A DNA stretch of 21,835 nucleotides, taken from contig CAZIWA010000095.1 in assembly GCA_964542875.1 (NCBI GenBank), positions 1-21,835 of the forward strand. The letters are read 5' to 3'. The notes beneath the pieces were generated by a model. It worked only from the letters and a program-made list of their open reading frames with translations, had not been told where the DNA came from and searched no databases. Positions 20,020 through 21,835 of this stretch are shown piece after piece. The position numbers and the translations under genes were made by a program. This stretch comes from CAZGOM01 sp964542875. Lineage in GTDB: Bacteria > Planctomycetota > Phycisphaerae > Phycisphaerales > Phycisphaeraceae. Each line of letters starts with the position of its first letter. The first letter of the stretch is position 1.

Positions 20020-21777
20020 CTACCATTCCAGTGATTCCTTTTTTTCTACGTTGACATCTACTCTTGGCGCCATTCGCCGCCCCATCACAGTGGTCTGGTC
20101 CTTCAGGCAAAACAGCATCACCCCTCGTCCTTGCCCCAGCGCCCTGATCATTGCGTCGTCAACTTCCGTCAGCGACAGCCAGTTCAGCCGCGGAATCTTG
20201 CCGATGACCTTCAAATCGCCTTCCGTCACCGGCACGTCCAGTAATTTCACCAATTCCAATGCACCCAGCCCCGCGATCACATTCAATTCACCGGGCCCGA
20301 ATCCAGACCCTTGAATCAGCACATCCCGGAGCGCCGTGGCCCCTTTCAGGCCTTCCAGTTCCTGCGGCCCAAACGTACACCTTCTCACTTTCAGCGATGT
20401 CACGTTCGACGTCCGGACCATGTCAAAAAAAGCCCGGTCGAGCTTAAACCCCTCTAAATCCACCTGATGCCATGTCTGCCTCGAATTGGCCGTCCCGGAC
20501 TGAGGTGCCCCGGTGAAACGTCCCATCAGCCGCGTCACCGCTCCCACATCCATCCGCCCGTTCCCCCGTATCGTCACGCTGTGTGGCGAAGTCGCCAGCG
20601 AATCCATCCAGTCCAGCGCCCCGCGCTCCAGTTTGGGGTTGTCACGCAGATCCAGCACCAGACCCTGCATGACGCTGCTCTTGCCAAGCGCCTTAAGCCG
20701 CGCTTCATCAATGTCCGGCAGGACCAGCTTCAAATAATTCACGCGCAGAAAGCAATCCAGCGGTGCGGGATCATCCCCCACCCGGTACGGCATCATTATT
20801 TCAGCGACTTTAAGCCCAGGCGCATTAAGCAAGGCCGTCCCCGCCGGCGTTATCACGCTTCCTTCTGGCCCTTGCAGGCTCAGGATCTCCAGTTTCGGGC
20901 TTTTTAAAAGCGGCCCCACATGCGCATCCGTCACTGGTCGGATAAACCGCATCTCCACATTCCGCAGGTTCTGAAATTTTGCCACCGGCGCCAGCGCCGT
21001 TTCGGAAAGATCGGCCTTCCAGGCACTCAAGCTCGTCAGACTCGGCTGCCGGCTTACGTACTTCATGCAGGCATCATCAAGGGCGGCCTGCCCGGAAAAG
21101 GAAAATTTCTTCACCACCCGCTCGCGCAAACTCACTTTCGCCAGCGCAGCCTCCAGGCCGGCAATCGGCGTCTGCGACTGACCCCCATTCATGGAGTATT
21201 CGCAGGCCACCATCACCCTGGAAGACCACCCATAATGCCGCCCGGGGCTCATTAGCCACATCGCCGCGTACATCACCGTATCGCCATTGGGGATCAGGTT
21301 CCCCGTATTCCTGCATCGGATTGAAACACTGTCCAGGGAGTCCGTATCGTCCGCGAGCCCCATTTGCCTCGCCACCCACCGGGTTCCCGATGAATAATCC
21401 GGAAGCACATCTTCTTTGCCCGACGCGTTGAATACAGACCCAACCTCTTTATCCGTCGCATCCATCGCCTGCTTGGTTATACGGCAGTTGACCGTCTGCG
21501 CCCCCCAGATCACCGCTGGCGTTAAGCCCAGCACCATGGCCGCCGCCCCGATCGCTGCCAGCTTTCTGTGGAGCTTCCCGTGCAGTTTCTCCCGCTCATC
21601 CGCGTGCCGATACCCACACTCCGGGCATGCCAATCCCTCCACCCCGCGCAGTGAATACCGGCAGTTGAAACACCGCGGCAGCGCGCGCTTGCGCATCTCC
21701 CGAAACGAATAATCAAACACAAAAAGCCCGGAAAAGAAAAAAATGGCCGGAATCACATAATCGAAAAAATAAACCAC
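20020..21777 (-). CDS. Membrane-anchored zinc-ribbon / leucine-rich-like repeat protein, paralogue 2 (585 aa)
   Basis: The start is set at a GTG because GGGAGG lies 6 nt before it and the first zinc-ribbon cysteine then falls at residue 36, exactly as in the neighbouring paralogue; the frame continues open to the window edge but has no ATG there. The layout matches the paralogue: membrane helix (about 8-23), C36-x2-C39 ... C51-P-E-C54-G-Y, a linker H-A-D-E-R-E-K-L-H-G-K, a second helix (about 73-93) and leucine-rich-like repeats. Shared blocks include L-x-L-V-L-P-D-(I/V)-D-E, L-D-L-x-x-N-P-x-L, I-(R/K)-G-N-G-R and E-V-D-D-A-M-(I/L)-x-A-L. Identity seems around 30% by eye, so the duplication is old. 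Function is unknown. Upstream genes lie outside the window. Confidence 0.8.
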   Translation of the reverse strand: MVYFFDYVIPAIFFFSGLFVFDYSFREMRKRALPRCFNCRYSLRGVEGLACPECGYRHADEREKLHGKLHRKLAAIGAAAMVLGLTPAVIWGAQTVNCRITKQAMDATDKEVGSVFNASGKEDVLPDYSSGTRWVARQMGLADDTDSLDSVSIRCRNTGNLIPNGDTVMYAAMWLMSPGRHYGWSSRVMVACEYSMNGGQSQTPIAGLEAALAKVSLRERVVKKFSFSGQAALDDACMKYVSRQPSLTSLSAWKADLSETALAPVAKFQNLRNVEMRFIRPVTDAHVGPLLKSPKLEILSLQGPEGSVITPAGTALLNAPGLKVAEIMMPYRVGDDPAPLDCFLRVNYLKLVLPDIDEARLKALGKSSVMQGLVLDLRDNPKLERGALDWMDSLATSPHSVTIRGNGRMDVGAVTRLMGRFTGAPQSGTANSRQTWHQVDLEGFKLDRAFFDMVRTSNVTSLKVRRCTFGPQELEGLKGATALRDVLIQGSGFGPGELNVIAGLGALELVKLLDVPVTEGDLKVIGKIPRLNWLSLTEVDDAMIRALGQGRGVMLFCLKDQTTVMGRRMAPRVDVNVEKKESLEW

Positions 21778-21783
21778 CCCGCA

Positions 21784-21789
21784 CCTCCC
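21784..21789 (-). promoter_or_regulatory. Ribosome-binding site (GGGAGG) deciding a GTG start
   Basis: On the minus strand GGGAGG stands 6 nt before the GTG at 21777. With this start, both paralogues place the first cysteine of the zinc ribbon at residue 36. Confidence 0.65.
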
Positions 21790-21835
21790 GGCGAATCTCA
21801 CGAGCCAGCATACCACCCAACCCTCCGTGTCCAAT

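Noticed and set aside
1..21835. Search for tRNA or rRNA genes, insertion sequences, integrases, attachment sites and toxin-antitoxin pairs
   Set aside because: Nothing with the needed sequence or protein motifs was recognised on either strand by reading; a tRNAscan-SE or ISfinder run would be decisive.

Overview
The window looks like chromosomal DNA of a planctomycete, most likely class Phycisphaerae. This is inferred from four things seen in the sequence: two standalone prepilin-type proteins with a GF(T/S)-x-x-E-LLVVI leader; a LacI-type-sensor/AraC regulator of the XylR kind; an N-terminal F-E-S-L-E-G-R-Q-M-L-A motif resembling the planctomycete LEPR-XLL export region; and G+C-rich coding with C-ending codons. 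An LpxK homologue indicates lipid A synthesis and so a Gram-negative envelope. No tRNA, rRNA, CRISPR array, integrase or transposase was seen.

Left part (1-2028). The tail of a ThuA-like gene ends at a strong terminator shared with a convergent set of three small minus-strand genes: an 86-aa hypothetical, a 54-aa two-helix DUF3309-type membrane peptide and a hemerythrin-like protein. Upstream of them lies about 0.7 kb without a convincing gene but with several hairpins.

Middle part (2029-6488). Two minus-strand pseudopilin-like genes flank a plus-strand MacB/LolD-type ABC ATPase that has no permease beside it. The second pseudopilin gene is divergent from a XylR-like regulator. The 434-bp space between them is A+T-richer and holds two 12-bp perfect palindromes, which suggests local regulation.

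Centre (6489-12243). A large secreted protein of about 1150 aa, with glycoside hydrolase/beta-galactosidase-trimerisation character, is followed on its own strand by what looks like a small gene broken by two -1 frameshifts. A SprT-like zinc protein is divergent from lpxK.

Right part (12377-21835). A large exported repeat protein ends at a good terminator. Beyond it, all genes are on the minus strand. In transcription order they are two tandem paralogous membrane proteins (zinc ribbon plus leucine-rich-like repeats), a three-Asp-box sialidase-like protein, a PhyH-family dioxygenase and a DUF2203 protein. The DUF2203 gene lies between two diverged copies of a hairpin-containing intergenic repeat.

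Taken together, this is a glycan-use and cell-surface neighbourhood (ThuA-like, GH-like, sialidase-like, XylR-like, pseudopilins) mixed with housekeeping genes. I see no clear defence, mobile or biosynthetic system. The least explained items are the tandem zinc-ribbon/LRR paralogues, the frameshifted gene behind the 1150-aa protein, and the dispersed hairpin repeat.
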